A DNA stretch of 64,000 bases from Planktothrix rubescens CCAP 1459/22. GTDB taxonomy: Bacteria > Cyanobacteriota > Cyanobacteriia > Cyanobacteriales > Microcoleaceae. The number at the start of each line of letters is the position of its first letter. Position 1 is the first letter of the stretch. Positions 63,945 to 64,000 of this stretch are shown here, piece after piece. Below the pieces are notes generated by a model. That model was not told the origin of the DNA, did not search any database, and saw only the letters and a list, made by a program, of their open reading frames with translations. The position numbers were made by a program, and so were the translations under genes. The DNA lies in contig LR882958.1 in the NCBI GenBank assembly GCA_904830895.1, forward strand, positions 5,041,501-5,105,500. Reading direction: 5' to 3'.

Positions 63945-64000
63945 TAATTTTTATCGACTATTAGAGTAAGTCAGGAATTAGAGAAACGACTAACTCCCAT

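Overview
The window comes from a cyanobacterium, most likely an AT-rich filamentous (Oscillatoriales, Planktothrix-like) genome. The support is repeated HIP1 palindromes (GCGATCGC, for example at 3502, 18662 and 22273), cyanobacterial hallmark genes (sipA, ycf23, ictB-like, DUF4327 and DUF2301 proteins), a nirA-nrtABCD-narB nitrate operon behind a textbook NtcA promoter, and many dispersed palindromic repeats. The genus is inference. I recognised no rRNA, tRNA, CRISPR array or transposase.

Layout. 1-4600: 6-phosphogluconolactonase, two FHA-domain proteins, a membrane protein and the glycine oxidase ThiO. 4664-11690: a same-strand cluster of GMC oxidoreductase with a small companion, two NAD-dependent epimerases, a DUF218/YdcF-like protein, a truncated GT-C glycosyltransferase, an SMR/EamA-type small membrane protein and a UbiA-family decaprenyl-phosphate phosphoribosyltransferase-like enzyme. 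I read it as a candidate polyprenyl-phosphate-sugar pathway. 11851-18364: three transporters (P-type Ca2+ ATPase, CNT nucleoside transporter, SLC13/TrkA-C permease). 18443-20679: an NAD/ADP-ribose group (ADP-ribosylglycohydrolase, NadD-like, NrtR-like). 20751-38236: mostly housekeeping genes (IctB-like, CDF transporter, NagZ-like, RbfA, SipA, a PilC/GspF-like protein, a TPR protein, GuaA, CbiD), plus an unusual SDR/phytanoyl-CoA dioxygenase fusion.

39783-48280 is an accessory, defence-island-like stretch. It holds a recent tandem pair of DUF29 genes, a 1168-residue AAA-TM-WD40 protein with 14 almost identical blades, and a translationally coupled CHAT (caspase-like)-ATPase protein. Three toxin-antitoxin-like pairs follow, and the PIN/VapC pair is bracketed by two 102-bp direct repeats differing at two positions. 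48370-53393 returns to chromosomal genes (creatininase family, Ycf23, DUF2301, cytosine-deaminase-like), with a nested MITE-like repeat at 49197-49460.

53477-63944 is the nitrate assimilation operon. It is conventional except that NrtD carries a C-terminal extension of about 360 residues (one transmembrane helix, a long Pro/Ser/Thr-rich tract and a small terminal domain), and NarB ends in a tail encoded by a dispersed repeat. The strongest leads are the CHAT-STAND/WD40 pair, the NrtD fusion, the SDR-PhyH fusion, the polyprenyl-sugar cluster, and repeats that have become protein sequence (CbiD, NarB).
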